A stretch of DNA of 64,000 nt, taken from contig NW_026570257.1 in the NCBI RefSeq assembly GCF_019649055.1, positions 496,001 through 560,000 on the forward strand. Reading direction: 5' to 3'. The notes under the pieces are model-generated. The model made no database searches, was not told the DNA's origin, and saw only the letters and a program-made list of their open reading frames with translations. Each line of letters begins with the position of its first letter. The stretch's first letter is position 1. Shown here one piece after another: positions 27,711-37,865 of the stretch. This DNA comes from Paramacrobiotus metropolitanus. Its lineage: Eukaryota > Tardigrada > Eutardigrada > Parachela > Macrobiotidae. Position numbers and translations under genes: made by a program.

Positions 27711-27785
27711 GCGCTCTCTCGGTCTCTTTCTTCTCTCTCTCTCTCTCGTACTTTCTGTGTTCTTAAAGCCGTCTCTCTCTCCTCT
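27711..27785. repeat. CT-rich microsatellite
   Basis: Interrupted (CT)n / TCTTTC tract about 400 bp upstream of the ligase start. Possibly part of its promoter or 5' UTR. Confidence 0.7.
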
Positions 27786-28141
27786 CTCATGGTTGTACGG
27801 CAAAACCACAACACTAAGCATCTGTACGGCATTCTGCGGTTTCCATTGGTTGGTGGTGATACAACAGAAAGAGAGGGACAGGATAAAAAGCCGCCCATGC
27901 AGTTCAATGCGCAGTACAGTACGTATTGATGTCCGGCTGTGTATAAAGTATTTAATAAATAAAAAGTCGTGACTGCGAGTGCGGTCAGTACGGTGTATTA
28001 AAGACCATTAAGAACGTACTTACTGCACTCGTACAAAGTACGTACTTATTTCACGGACTGCTTTCAGTGGAAAACTGCACCTCGTGAATAATTTATCACC
28101 GATAAGAATCAAAAGATTTTGTGATTTTATCAGAGCGGACC

Positions 28142-30127
28142 ATGTCTTCCTTAATCCACAATGGTTTCGGTCGTCACAGAATGGACTTATTTCTATTGTA
28201 TCTCATCCTTCCGCTGGAGCTCGTTGCCGGTGTAATCCGGGTTTACCAGAACGATTTCGGCATCCAGGCCTCCTCCCCAGTTTGTGCCATTTATGATGAT
28301 CAGCAGATTGTTCCTGGAGCACAACCTCCGACGTATCCTTGGGTAAGATTGATATTTATTTTCTGGTATTCGTTTTCATATGACGTTGTCGTCGCGTGCG
28401 CTCTCGTTACATTGAGAATTATTTGAAATTGCGATTTAATACAGGTAGCCCTGAAAATACCCACTCCGGCCGACGCTTGCAGAATCTTCCCAGCACCATA
28501 CCCGCGACGGTTTAGTGGGACACAGGGAAAGGGAATCCCGAGAATGATATTGTTGATGGACGACAGCGAGTGCCAGGTTGAAAGAGGTGATAAAGCTTGC
28601 CGAAAAGAAGCTTTAATTAAACTAAGAATATTATCTTGAAAAATTATCTATAATAATTATAGAGAAATTTGTTTGGCACTTGACGTACTTACTGACGTAC
28701 GTACACCGCCGCCTCCCTGGGCGGCCGAAACAGATCATTTGTACCTACACGGTCGTTCGTGCATATTAAATTTTGTATTTGCGCTCTATGTTCTGAATAG
28801 TGCAGGTAATGTACAAAAGAATTCGGAAACATTAATTTTTCATATTTCAGCACCGTCATAAATTAAATTTTTTGACACTGCGTGATCCCAAAAATAGGAA
28901 GTCTTCATTAACTATAAGGTTTTGTTTCCGGTTGCGTTATTCGAAGAACACGATAATCACCGTCGTGCCTAATGTATTCGCAGGTTGGAAAGCCGGCGGT
29001 TATGGAACTGGACCGGACGACGATTTTTACACCAAAATCCTGAAGGCACAAAATCTCGATTACGTTGGAGCCATTACGTGTATCCCAGGATGACCGTCTT
29101 GCACCAGCCGCTTCCCTTCAGTTTCAATCTCTCCGACCCGGGCCAGATGTCGGCTACGTGGCTCTCCCGTCATTACGCCTTCCCCATTCCCGTGCCAACC
29201 GAAATGGCGAAAATAATCCGGATTCCCGTGCATTTCGTCAGTTATGACCAGGCCATGATGTTGAAGCAATATGCATACAACGGTCAAGATATTCCAACCG
29301 GGTGCGTACTACGGACGTACCATATCTGTTCGGCAAAACGCCGGCTTCTAAAGCCATTGGAAGTTTCATATGCTTCGGTACTTTCTTCGAACATGCACAA
29401 TAAAAATTTACGCTTTTAGCTGCTTTCCGGCTTTTAGTAAATACACAGATAAAAACGCATAGTATTTTTTGAAAAACTATAACTGCGGAAAAGTGCTAAT
29501 TATTGTTTAAAATTATTTTTCTGAAAATTATTATCGTTTATAGCTAAAAACCGGGTCAGTTTAATAGCTCGGTAAAAACATGCTAGAAACAGGAAGAATT
29601 AATTATTTAAAAAAATTAATTACTAAAAAACTGCAGTCAGGAGAAATTAATTATTAAAAGAGGACGTTTTTGCACACCAATAAATCGGTACTCAAGTTTT
29701 TCGTCTACAAGCAACAGTACGTGCAGTTAATATTAAATGCGTTTTACAGATTCCATTTTGACTTAACACCACCGGCGCGCGGGATGACACAAGTGGTCTC
29801 TGGCGCCGATAAACTGGGAAACACCTACCAGACGACTACAAGCGCAACTGCCGAATTCGTTTCCCCGGACCGGAGCAAGTTTTTCCGGTCACAACGCAGA
29901 CCGGATGCTACAGAGCCGACTCGAACAACACCCACCTTTGATTATACAAATTACTCCAACCTCCAGTCTTTACGGTAGACATACATACATGTATATATAT
30001 GTCGCATATTACAAGCGCTTTTGCAGATTTTGATTTCGATTGGAAACGTTTTTATGGTGCCCTTTACAGGCAGTATACACCGTGGATCGATGATTCTCGT
30101 GCTTTTCCAACGATGAACCCGGCATGG
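28142..30127 (+). CDS. PA-TM-RING E3 ligase, 5' half (signal peptide + PA domain)
   Basis: Exons: 28142-28342, 28445-28586, 28984-29301, 29750-29974, 30016-30127. Start at ATG 28142 (alternative 28181); hydrophobic signal core LFLLYLILPLELVAG. Then a protease-associated (PA) domain as in RNF13/RNF167/Goliath ligases: DACRIFPAP, IPRMILLMDDSECQVERG, and late in exon 3 RIPVHFVSYDQAMMLKQYAY (the IPxVFVS strand). A Ser/Thr/Pro-rich luminal stalk follows. Within exon 3 the PA-like frame meets TGA at 29091 while the adjacent frame carries the rest, so a 1-nt frameshift (mutation or sequence error) near 29085 is needed. The exon 4/5 join stays open only with the acceptor at acaag|CGC, a 41-nt intron. 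The frame continues directly in the TM/RING exons at 50921 once the palindrome is removed; within this contig it ends TGG AAG TAG at the palindrome edge. Confidence 0.65.
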
Positions 30128-30404
30128 AAGTAGTGTACACGCTGGTGTAACTGATTTTGGCGCACATTTTCGCGCTGATCTGACTGACAATTTGATTGGT
30201 CAGACACGCCCCTTCTCTGATTGGCCTGACACGCTCCTTCTCTGATTGGTCGGAAACGAACCGCCCAGAACCGAGCCGAACCGTTCAGGACCGAACCGAG
30301 ACCGGCCGAACCGTACTATACCCCCTTTCTTTTGTTTATTTTTCTCCACCCTATTTTATTTTGTTTTCACCGAATAACAACGAACAAAGTTTAAGTAAAA
30401 CAAA

Positions 30405-31397
30405 TCAGGCCGCATGAACATACGCAGGAGTAGCAGTACAGTCTTTGACAAAAATACAATTTCGGTTAAATTTCTGATGGTCATTGTATGGATCTCCCGG
30501 TGTCCAGTTGCTCATTGTAAACCGGCAGTAACGGCATTTAACTGTATCATCAGATCCGGTATAGTACAGTCCCGTCCTTGCCATGGCGCCGGCAGAAGGA
30601 AGGAGGTGTGGCCGGTTCTCAAAAGTACTGAGTGGTCCGTCGGGGTTGTGAAGTTTACTGACGTATTTGTAAAGTTCTTCGGCTAAGGCATACACCTGCT
30701 CCTGCCCGTCCCAGTTACCCACCAGGTCGTCGGGTATGCTTGAAAATCCAGACCAAGCCCCCGCAATGGCACAAGCCATGATGCCGATGGCATCTGTGCA
30801 TCCTCCAGTTAACATTGTCGCGTGCAGAGTGGATTCGAAGGAATAACTACTACAGCGACCAATAGCAGCGAAGTAAACAGCAACAGGGACGGCTTCCAAG
30901 GGGCTAGTACCGACGCCAATAGCTTTGAACAGTTTCTCCTTAGGTTCGACACGTTGCGCATAGTCCAAAACAATCATCATACGTGTATAAAATTTCTCAC
31001 GTACGCATTCCGGGAGAGACTTATTGCTGTATTCAACAAGAGCGGATAGAAACTCCAGCTCGGTCAGCTGTGGATTCATTAGAACCAGACTGATGGCATA
31101 GGCCTGCAGTTGTGCTCCAGCGGCAGCTTCATTGGAAGAGTGGGTGAGTCGAGCAACACGGTCTACAGAGAAACTCATCTGCTCCGTCCGATTGTAAAAG
31201 TACAAGGGAAACGCTGTTATCCAAGTGGCCGCATTACATTCTGTTCCCCGGTTGCGGACGTTCTGTGCCGCGGCGGTCCAGTCTTTTGGGGGAGAATGTT
31301 TCCAACTGGCAATAATGGTGGTCAGTTCACCAAAAGCTTGGCGCTTAGTGTGGTTGTGGTAAAAGGCTTGGCTAAATTGTCGTGCGGCATTCTCCAT
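30405..31397 (-). CDS. ARH3-like ADP-ribosylhydrolase / BIR fusion protein, intact copy
   Basis: 330 aa. Residues 1-250 follow the all-alpha DraG/ARH fold. THSSNEAAAGAQLQA (85-99) matches the ARH segment with the THSHPEA-type motif, and SPLEAVPVAVYF (165-176) precedes the metal loop. GGCTDAIG (198-205) takes the place of GGDTDTIA, with AIAGAWSG after it. Residues 259-319 form a BIR domain: NRPHLLPSAGAMARTGLYYTG, C288-x2-C291, W298, GDP, H307, C314, a complete zinc set. ARH enzymes remove ADP-ribose from proteins; BIR domains bind caspases or IAP-binding peptides. The first Asp of GGDTD is replaced by Cys, so hydrolysis is doubtful. The ORF ATG abuts the stop of an upstream ORF holding the fold's N-terminus. 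It is transcribed toward the left palindrome edge. No RING or CARD is present. Confidence 0.8.
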   Translation of the reverse strand: MENAARQFSQAFYHNHTKRQAFGELTTIIASWKHSPPKDWTAAAQNVRNRGTECNAATWITAFPLYFYNRTEQMSFSVDRVARLTHSSNEAAAGAQLQAYAISLVLMNPQLTELEFLSALVEYSNKSLPECVREKFYTRMMIVLDYAQRVEPKEKLFKAIGVGTSPLEAVPVAVYFAAIGRCSSYSFESTLHATMLTGGCTDAIGIMACAIAGAWSGFSSIPDDLVGNWDGQEQVYALAEELYKYVSKLHNPDGPLSTFENRPHLLPSAGAMARTGLYYTGSDDTVKCRYCRFTMSNWTPGDPYNDHQKFNRNCIFVKDCTATPAYVHAA

Positions 31398-31583
31398 TTA
31401 AAAAAAGCCAGTATCCAGTAGAGACTTGGCGTAAGCGTGCGTTATTAAGAATTTTTCCCAGTAAGTCGAGACCTTGCTACGCACCCGCGCCAAGTTCATG
31501 TGACAAGACGTGGGGCGTCTCAAGGGTGTTCCGATGCATTCTCCAATCAATGCGCCTAATATACAGCCTTTGTACTGATCCAT
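31398..31583 (-). CDS. Upstream ORF with the ARH N-terminal helix, left arm
   Basis: 61 codons from an excellent start context (gccATGg) at 31583. MDQYKGCILGALIGECIGTP matches the first helix of ARH/DraG proteins (KGallGlavGDAlG, with GD changed to GE). THAYAKSLLDTG matches the ALAESLL helix, but the TDDT metal motif that should precede it is not there (EKFLITHAYA). The ORF ends with TAA directly followed by the ATG of the 330-aa ORF in the same frame. Options are a nonsense change, stop readthrough, re-initiation at the abutting ATG, or splicing around the stop (a candidate donor exists at GCGCGG|gtgcgt). The same arrangement is present in both arms. An in-frame extension upstream (to 31691) starts inside 55-65-bp repeats and is probably not translated. 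Confidence 0.55.
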   Translation of the reverse strand: MDQYKGCILGALIGECIGTPLRRPTSCHMNLARVRSKVSTYWEKFLITHAYAKSLLDTGFF

Positions 31584-31649
31584 GGCGTTCAGAATTGCGA
31601 ATAAATTCCTAATCCAACCAGCTGAGATAGACCTCGTCGTTTTCAAAAT

Positions 31650-31830
31650 CCAAACTGGCGCTGACCCGCATTCATTCTCGTCCTCTCTCATTTAACAATG
31701 GTTAATACAAAGGGCGCTGACCCAGATTCTTTGTTCCTTAGCTAATCCAAACTGACGCTGACCCACATTCTGTCTCGTCCTCTCTCATTCGACAATGGCT
31801 AATACAAACTGACGATGACCAAGTTTTCTT
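31650..31830. repeat. Degenerate tandem repeat upstream of ARH-BIR, left arm
   Basis: Three to four diverged units built on GTCAGCGCCAGTTTGGATTA and ATGAGAGAGGACGAGA, lying just 5' of the gene. The mirror copy is at 49228-49400. It could be a promoter or 5' UTR array. Confidence 0.7.
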
Positions 31831-32095
31831 CAGTTATTCCGAATTCTCAACAAGATCGTTGCTGTCTGGATTCATCGACAGTTATTGTTTTGGCACTGCG
31901 CTTTCAGAAATGGATTTTGACCTTTCGGAATTAACTTTTACTCCAGCGCAACGGGAATACTGTTTTGGATCGCTCCATTTAAATTCTTTAGATCTGGGGA
32001 AATTCAAATCATCGGCTTTCCCCCCTTTCTTTTGTTTCATTTTTTCCCCACCCTCTTTTATTTCGTCTTCAGTAACAATTATTACAATAAACAGT

Positions 32096-32206
32096 TCAGG
32101 CCGCATGAACATACGCAGGAGTATCAGTACAGTCTTTGAAAGAAATACGATTTCGGTTAAATTTCTGATGGTCATCGAAAGGATCTTCCGGCGCCCAGTT
32201 GCTCAT
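32096..32206 (-). pseudogene. Truncated BIR copy, left arm
   Basis: 36 codons from ATG to TGA. They correspond to the last third of the BIR domain and the C-terminal tail of the ARH-BIR protein (MSNWAPEDPFDDHQKFNRN ... TPAYVHAA). The zinc Cys (C314 of the full copy) is Arg, and the CxxC half is absent, so it cannot fold as a BIR. The 3' UTR is also homologous to that of the full gene, so the 3' end of the gene was duplicated. Confidence 0.8.
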
Positions 32207-32370
32207 TTTAATGTATTATACTGCCACTACTAAGAAACAATATAAACTGTACGAGTACTGTACCTTGCACTCGTATAGATAGAGCGCGTAAACAGCATGC
32301 TTTCTGAATAAAATCAGAAAGAATCCGGCAGCGCGTGGTGATGTGACTTTTCTCTGAAAGTGCCAAAAGT

Positions 32371-32423
32371 GCACCGCCCCGCACCGGCTCCAAGCACCGC
32401 ACCGCACCGGCTCCAAGCACCGC
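32371..32423. repeat. GC-rich minisatellite, left arm
   Basis: Two-plus copies of a unit read on the minus strand as CTTGGAGCCGGTGCGGTG. The mirror copy is at 48632-48692. It is strikingly GC-rich compared with its surroundings. Confidence 0.75.
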
Positions 32424-32429
32424 CCACCA

Positions 32430-35400
32430 ACGTTCAGATAGGGTAGACAAACCAGCCATGTACTGTATGTATTTTACTGCTACTACGCACAAACAAATGT
32501 ACGAGTTCTATACTTTGCACTCGTATGGTCAGGACCCGGCAGCAGCCTGCTTTCTGATTAAAATTAGATAGCATTCGGCTGCAAGCATGCATCTTGTCTG
32601 TTCAGTCATCGAACTTTGGGGCAGAAGTAACTTATTTTTCTGATTAAAACTACAGATAAGTTTACTTGTACCTAACGAAATTCAATACTAGGTGTGACAA
32701 AATGAGTCAGCATCTGTCATAACCTGTGAGCGTGCAGCCTGTCTGTACAGTCATCAAAGGTTGGAATAAAATTAACTTATGAGGTGATTAACTTTATAGA
32801 TAACTTTACTTGTGCCTATGAGCATTGAATACCAGAAGTACATACTGGTCGGCACAAACAAAATTAACGTACATGCGTGACGTAGTTGCACATCCACCGG
32901 GAACAGCCGCGCGCCATCGTCTTGAAGCATACGTTGTTCACATATTGATTAACGGATATTATTAGTATGTATTATAAAATAATGACGTACAAAACCAAGC
33001 TCCAACCACGAAATAGAGGAATATAATATTTTCTTATGAAATATGTCAAATTCCACGCATATATTCCTTCCCGAAATAGCACGTAAAGCGCAACTACACA
33101 GGCTGCTGCTCAGGTACCGAAGTGGTTCAGACCGGTGAAGTGATGTGGTTACCTACAATGAATAGTACTTGTTACAACTCCACTGCACCAAGGAACAGAT
33201 ATATACATAGATCTCTACAATTACCGTGTATAATGTAAAACACATATTACAAATTAATACGATTATAATGACATACAGACACATGCTTCAACTAAAAGAG
33301 CGGTATTTAACCTTTTTCAATGTGAAATGTGGAATTCCACACGTCGACACCATGAAACGGCTAGAAAAAAAGCAATACTTTTACCTTCACCGCACTGGAC
33401 CACACCGGACCCAGCCCCACGGCGCACCGCAGCCCCTGACGCCGCACAGAACCGGACCCGAACCTCATGACAACGCCCAGGCAGAGTAGCCATGTACTGT
33501 ATATACTGTACTTCCGCTACTCGCAAAGAAAGATATATTGTACGAATACTGTACTGTTTACTCAGATGGCCAGCGACGCAGACAGGAAGCTGGTTGATTG
33601 CAATCAGATAGCGGCCAGTAGCGACAAGGCTGCCTAGGCCTGTCTGCTCAGACATCAAACTTTTAGGCAGAAGCAGCTTATTTTTCTGATTGAGACTACA
33701 GATAAGTTATACTTATACCTATGAAAATCTGTAATAGATGTACATGGAAAAAACAACACCGTGTATATACTGTACGGCACAAGCATTTCAGTTGTACATT
33801 TACCGTGACGCATGTATCCACTGGGATGGAAACTGTCTTTAAACATAAGGTGTTTGCATATTTACGAACATTTATTAGTAATATTTTAATGGGTAATAGC
33901 CGCCAAGATAACGATTGCATGCGCTTGTACACTACCAGAAAGTTAATATTAATCAATCAAAAACAAACCAAAATCGAAAGCAGTAGAACGCACTTTTTCA
34001 GTTAAGTCTCGAATTCGACGGCCCATGAAATGCAACAGGTCACCCATAGCGGGAGCCAAATACCCCCAGTCTCAGTCACTAAAAGATAAAAAAGTATCCG
34101 TTATCCAAAAACTGATATGTTCGGCGCTTGGAATTTTTGCAAGCTGAGCAACATGTCCTGGTTTCTTACAGCTGCCGGTGACATGCGGCTGTACACCAAC
34201 TAGTTGCTTCACACAGCAGCAGTTTATTGGTAATTAATATAATCAATTAACTACAGATACTGTGCTTCAACCACAAAGGAGCGGCAATAAATATTATATT
34301 TTGTGATATGTAGAATTCTACACATTGATTCCATTTCCATTAATCTGCATAGCACAATGCTGCCGCTCAGTCTCATGTTCAGGTTACGCGTATGAGTTGT
34401 GAAGATTTTGTACAATTCCATTCTCAAATACGTACACTTTTTTCTCATAAAATATATTACAGTTTTGGACACCATAATTTCCAAAACAAATGGACATTTT
34501 ACCGTATACGGTATGGAAGTTTTTGATTTGCAAAATTGCATACCCAATACATAGAATACAACGTTAAAACATGGAGTTTTTCTCATCAGAAATTTGTAAG
34601 ATTTTATTCAGTGACAATACTACATAAAACTACGTTAACTTCCTCCCAAATTGGCACCGTTAAAGTAGTTTTTAAATACATTTTTCTTGATATTTTCAAA
34701 ATTTTTCGCTTAAAACGCAAATCAGTGGAGCCGCCGGGGACTAGTAAGTACTTTATTATTACACAGACTGCATGACTGGGGCCAGCATATTCATTTGACC
34801 ACGACCAGTGGTCAATCATCAGCCATGGCGCTATAAGAATACATACCCTGTTCCAATAACAAAACTCGAACCAAAACAGCATCAATATAAGTGATAATAA
34901 GATCCAACTTAAAACAATAAGAACAAGCACAATACCAAGTAAAATTCATGTTAAACGTTAGCGATCAACGTAAACTGCAACTTCTGCACTAATGCACAGT
35001 ATGTTCGTGATCCGTGTTTCGATTTATCGATGCGCAGTGTTTCATAGTAATTATTAAGTATTGAACACATGTAAGGGTTTAGTAAGTATTGCAACTATGA
35101 CGATTTGCAAGCAAACGGAAGCAACACATCTTTAGAATAATTATTTTTAATAGTCATTTGTGCTTGGCTTGTCGTTTCTTCTAACGTGCATTAGCGCGAT
35201 CAAGCAAATCATTTCCATAAAATCGGGTGTGTCATATAGATCCCAAAGCACGAATAGTATTTACTTGCTAAACTCGGGAATCCAGAAGAAACCCGAGCAG
35301 CCCAGAAAAACATAAGAATACGATTTATAACTTCTGTAAGCAAGTGCATGGGGCGGGAGAGAAAATGCATGTTGCGGTGGAAAGATGTTCGACATAGTCA

Positions 35401-37722
35401 GGACACAGTACATACAGGCTAAGTACGTACTGAGCAGCGGGGGATAATAAATTAATATTATTATTACATTAGCAGCAGGCAAACTTTTAAACGGAGCTTC
35501 AACGTCAGGGTCAGCGTTGTTCTGTGCACACCCACTACAGTGACTGTGTTAATTTGTACAGGGTATTAGAACGGGTGCTTTACACCGGATACTCAACCAT
35601 CGGCATATGTATGATTGCCTTTGCGATTTATTTATATCTGTATATTTTTGTGTGCATATATTTGTTATTGCATATTTCGAGATTCCAAGTATTGCAATAA
35701 CTTTCATTATATAAATCAATAATATATTAAGTACTTAACTGAACGGACCGATTGTGCGGCGGGCGGCTGCATGGACAACCCCGGCTGCCTGAAACGGTGT
35801 CAATGCACTGACTTTGTAGGTATTTACTCCCCTACAATTTTACACTGCAGTTGCAATTTAAAAAAAAACCAATATTTTACTGGTTTTGGTGTACTATTTT
35901 TCTAATAAATATCCCAGGGTTTTAATATTTGTTCATGTAAGTGCAGAAAATTATTTTTGTTAAGACTGGCTCGGAGAAAGTTAAGTTGCGGGTAAATAAT
36001 TATCAAGTTTTACAACGGAACTCGGTAAAATATTGGGGATGTCGAAGTACCGCGTATGCCTCCGACCGCGGTATGCTCTGTGTTTTGCACTACCCTCTTG
36101 GGTGGATGTTGAATATTGCAACACCCACAATTTGTTTGTTACTTCCTGTGTTCACTGGGTATTTCTTTGTTAAAATCAAATTTATATTTTTTGACGTATA
36201 TAACTTAGGACTATATACGCTCCAAATGCAACCCTTTTTGATGCCGCGCAAAGAAACGGTTTTTAGCCCTACGTATACGAATTATGTGCTAACAAAATGT
36301 CATTACACAAAGCAAAAATTTTTTTACTTTAAATTTGATATTTTAATCAAATTTATGAGGACGTACTAAAGCAAGTGCTAGGAAATGCGCGAAACTAAAA
36401 ATTTTTTCTGCATGTTGACAAATTTGTCTTTATGTGCAATTGTGCATAACACTGTAATCAATTACACTTTAAAGAAAAACAATCAGTACCGTGTTGGCCG
36501 GGTTACTTACCATAAATACACAAGCATCGAGTTGTGTCTGTGTATACCAAGTGCGTAGCATACTTGTACCGTAAGTAATCGCAATTGATACCGCAAATAC
36601 AGTACTAATTACCACTAAAGTACTAAAACCGTGTTCGAAAGTCCGCGCAAGTGAAGGTTTTGGTTCGTGTTCACGAATTTGTTCAGATGGTGTACCGGGT
36701 CACTGCCCTGAAGTACAGAACGATCGAGTTGCTGAAGACTCATGCGTATATCCATGTGTGCAGCACGCTGGCGCCATACGTATTTAATATCAAAAATAGC
36801 AACTTCCGACACCGTTGGCCTGGTTGAAGGTTTTCGGACAAAAACACAAAAGTGTCGTACTTATCTGGGTGCACAAGTATGACTTTATCCGTCAATTGCA
36901 TTTCTGCGTTCATTGTACTGCAGTAGCCGGCATACTATAATATAATATCAGCCATTTTCTAAGAAGTTGCGAAAAGTGTAGCGAAGCCGTGTATCAACTC
37001 TCACCGAGTACATACACATCAGTTTACCAGTGACAGCTGGAGTGGTGACGTAATTGGTGATTGGTCACAGTAACTTTTCTAAAGAAGCGCTAAGAGAAGA
37101 TATACTTGTACTTACACATACGCCGCGTTAACACCACACCGTCGGGACGCGCAGATTGTCCACAGGCCGATAGCGCAGAATATAATTTATATATACTGTA
37201 TAATTATTGAAACACTTCTGTAATAATGTATTGTAAAACTAACTGAAAAGAGTTAGATAGTTATTGTACTGTCACGGCAAACAAAGAGATATGTTTTGTA
37301 CTATACTTCACGGTGACATGTTTATATGGTTACACACGTTCTTACCAATTTTTCGCAAGTTTTCAGAACAAGTGCAAGGAGTTTTGTATTTTGATTGAAA
37401 AACTCCTAAAAATGTTACGCAGAAACTCCAAAAATACATCGAAAAACATGCATTTTCAAAACCAAAAAACGAAGTTTTTTAAAACGTTCCCGCCATAGGA
37501 AAAGCACACAAAGTGGTAACAAAACAGGAGATTTTTAAAACAGAAAGACGGAGTTTTCCGTATGACTTTGAAACTCTAAGTTTGTAAAAACTATTCATCC
37601 ATATAACGCATAAAAATTGCCATTTCCCGGAGTTTTTTGAAAATTATTATTCGGGTGAATAGCAGCAAGAAACCTGAATCAGCACATGCAAGCATTTCCA
37701 GTCAGGAGTATGTTAGAAATAT
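32430..37722. other. Inner left arm: no recognisable gene
   Basis: ORFs of 60-142 aa are present (for example 33317-33658 minus, 34251-34586 minus, 35941-36369 plus). None shows a known domain, and several are broken by frameshifts in the mirrored copy, so they are not under evident coding constraint. The interval is made largely of diverged repeated modules shared within the arm. Confidence 0.55.
34604..34930 (-). other. Hydrophobic 108-aa ORF, repeated in three places
   Basis: Starts with a strongly hydrophobic stretch (MLVLIVLSWILLSLILMLFW). The right arm has the same 108 codons at 41950-42276 (+). A diverged third copy at 46136-46441 (+) reads through 101 codons and loses the end to an indel. 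It could be a small membrane protein or simply AT-rich repeat DNA. The three copies arise from the palindrome plus the tandem duplication, so sequence identity alone is not evidence of coding. Confidence 0.2.
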
Positions 37723-37865
37723 TAAGAGCAAAGCGACCCGGGTCGCTACGTTCGGTTTAAACAAAACATATAACCTTTGTTGGTAATTCCGTTGGCTTCC
37801 ATGCTTAACGGTTTGAGTCTAAATATGTGGGATTCGGATCAGTTGTATGCGAACAACGACTTTGC
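37723..37865. other. Unpaired spacer of the palindrome
   Basis: About 143 bp present once, between the inner ends of the two arms. It contains a perfect 16-bp palindrome, AGCGACCCGGGTCGCT (37732-37747), and no ORF of note. Confidence 0.8.

Larger units (their letters stand above)
21714..28141. other. 6.4-kb gene-poor interval
   Basis: No ORF of convincing length, no domain and no paired splice signals that I could assemble on either strand. It contains hairpin-forming repeats (23130-23158, 23619-23659, 23681-23701) and a CT microsatellite. It lies between two divergently oriented genes (paralogue B leftward, the RING ligase rightward), so it probably holds both promoters and distal regulatory DNA. 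Long 5' UTR exons cannot be excluded. Confidence 0.5.
30129..37722. repeat. Left arm of giant palindrome
   Basis: About 7.6 kb that reappears as reverse complement in 37866-50921, with scattered substitutions and small indels. The outer end (AGTAGTGTACACGCTGG) pairs with the right outer end at 50905-50921; the inner end (GAGTATGTTAGAAA) pairs with 37866 onward. It carries the intact outward-facing ARH-BIR gene, a truncated BIR copy and diverged repeat modules. It lacks the hAT-like insertion and the tandem duplication of the other arm, so it is closer to the ancestral arm. Confidence 0.93.

Noticed and set aside
27642-27972. Ser/Leu-rich ORFs upstream of the ligase
   Set aside because: Generated by the CT microsatellite; no splice or start support.
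33317-33658. 113-aa ORF repeated in several places (43224-43593, 47394-47690)
   Set aside because: The copies are frameshifted against each other and overlap W modules; no coding constraint is evident.
35941-36369. 142-aa ORF in the left arm with hydrophobic segments
   Set aside because: The mirrored copy (39311-39634) is truncated by an indel, no domain is recognisable, and the conservation is explained by the palindrome itself.
30129-37722. Pure assembly artefact (hairpin read-through) as the explanation of the palindrome
   Set aside because: Not excluded, but the arms differ by an insertion with a target duplication, a tandem duplication and many small changes, which a simple artefact would not create.
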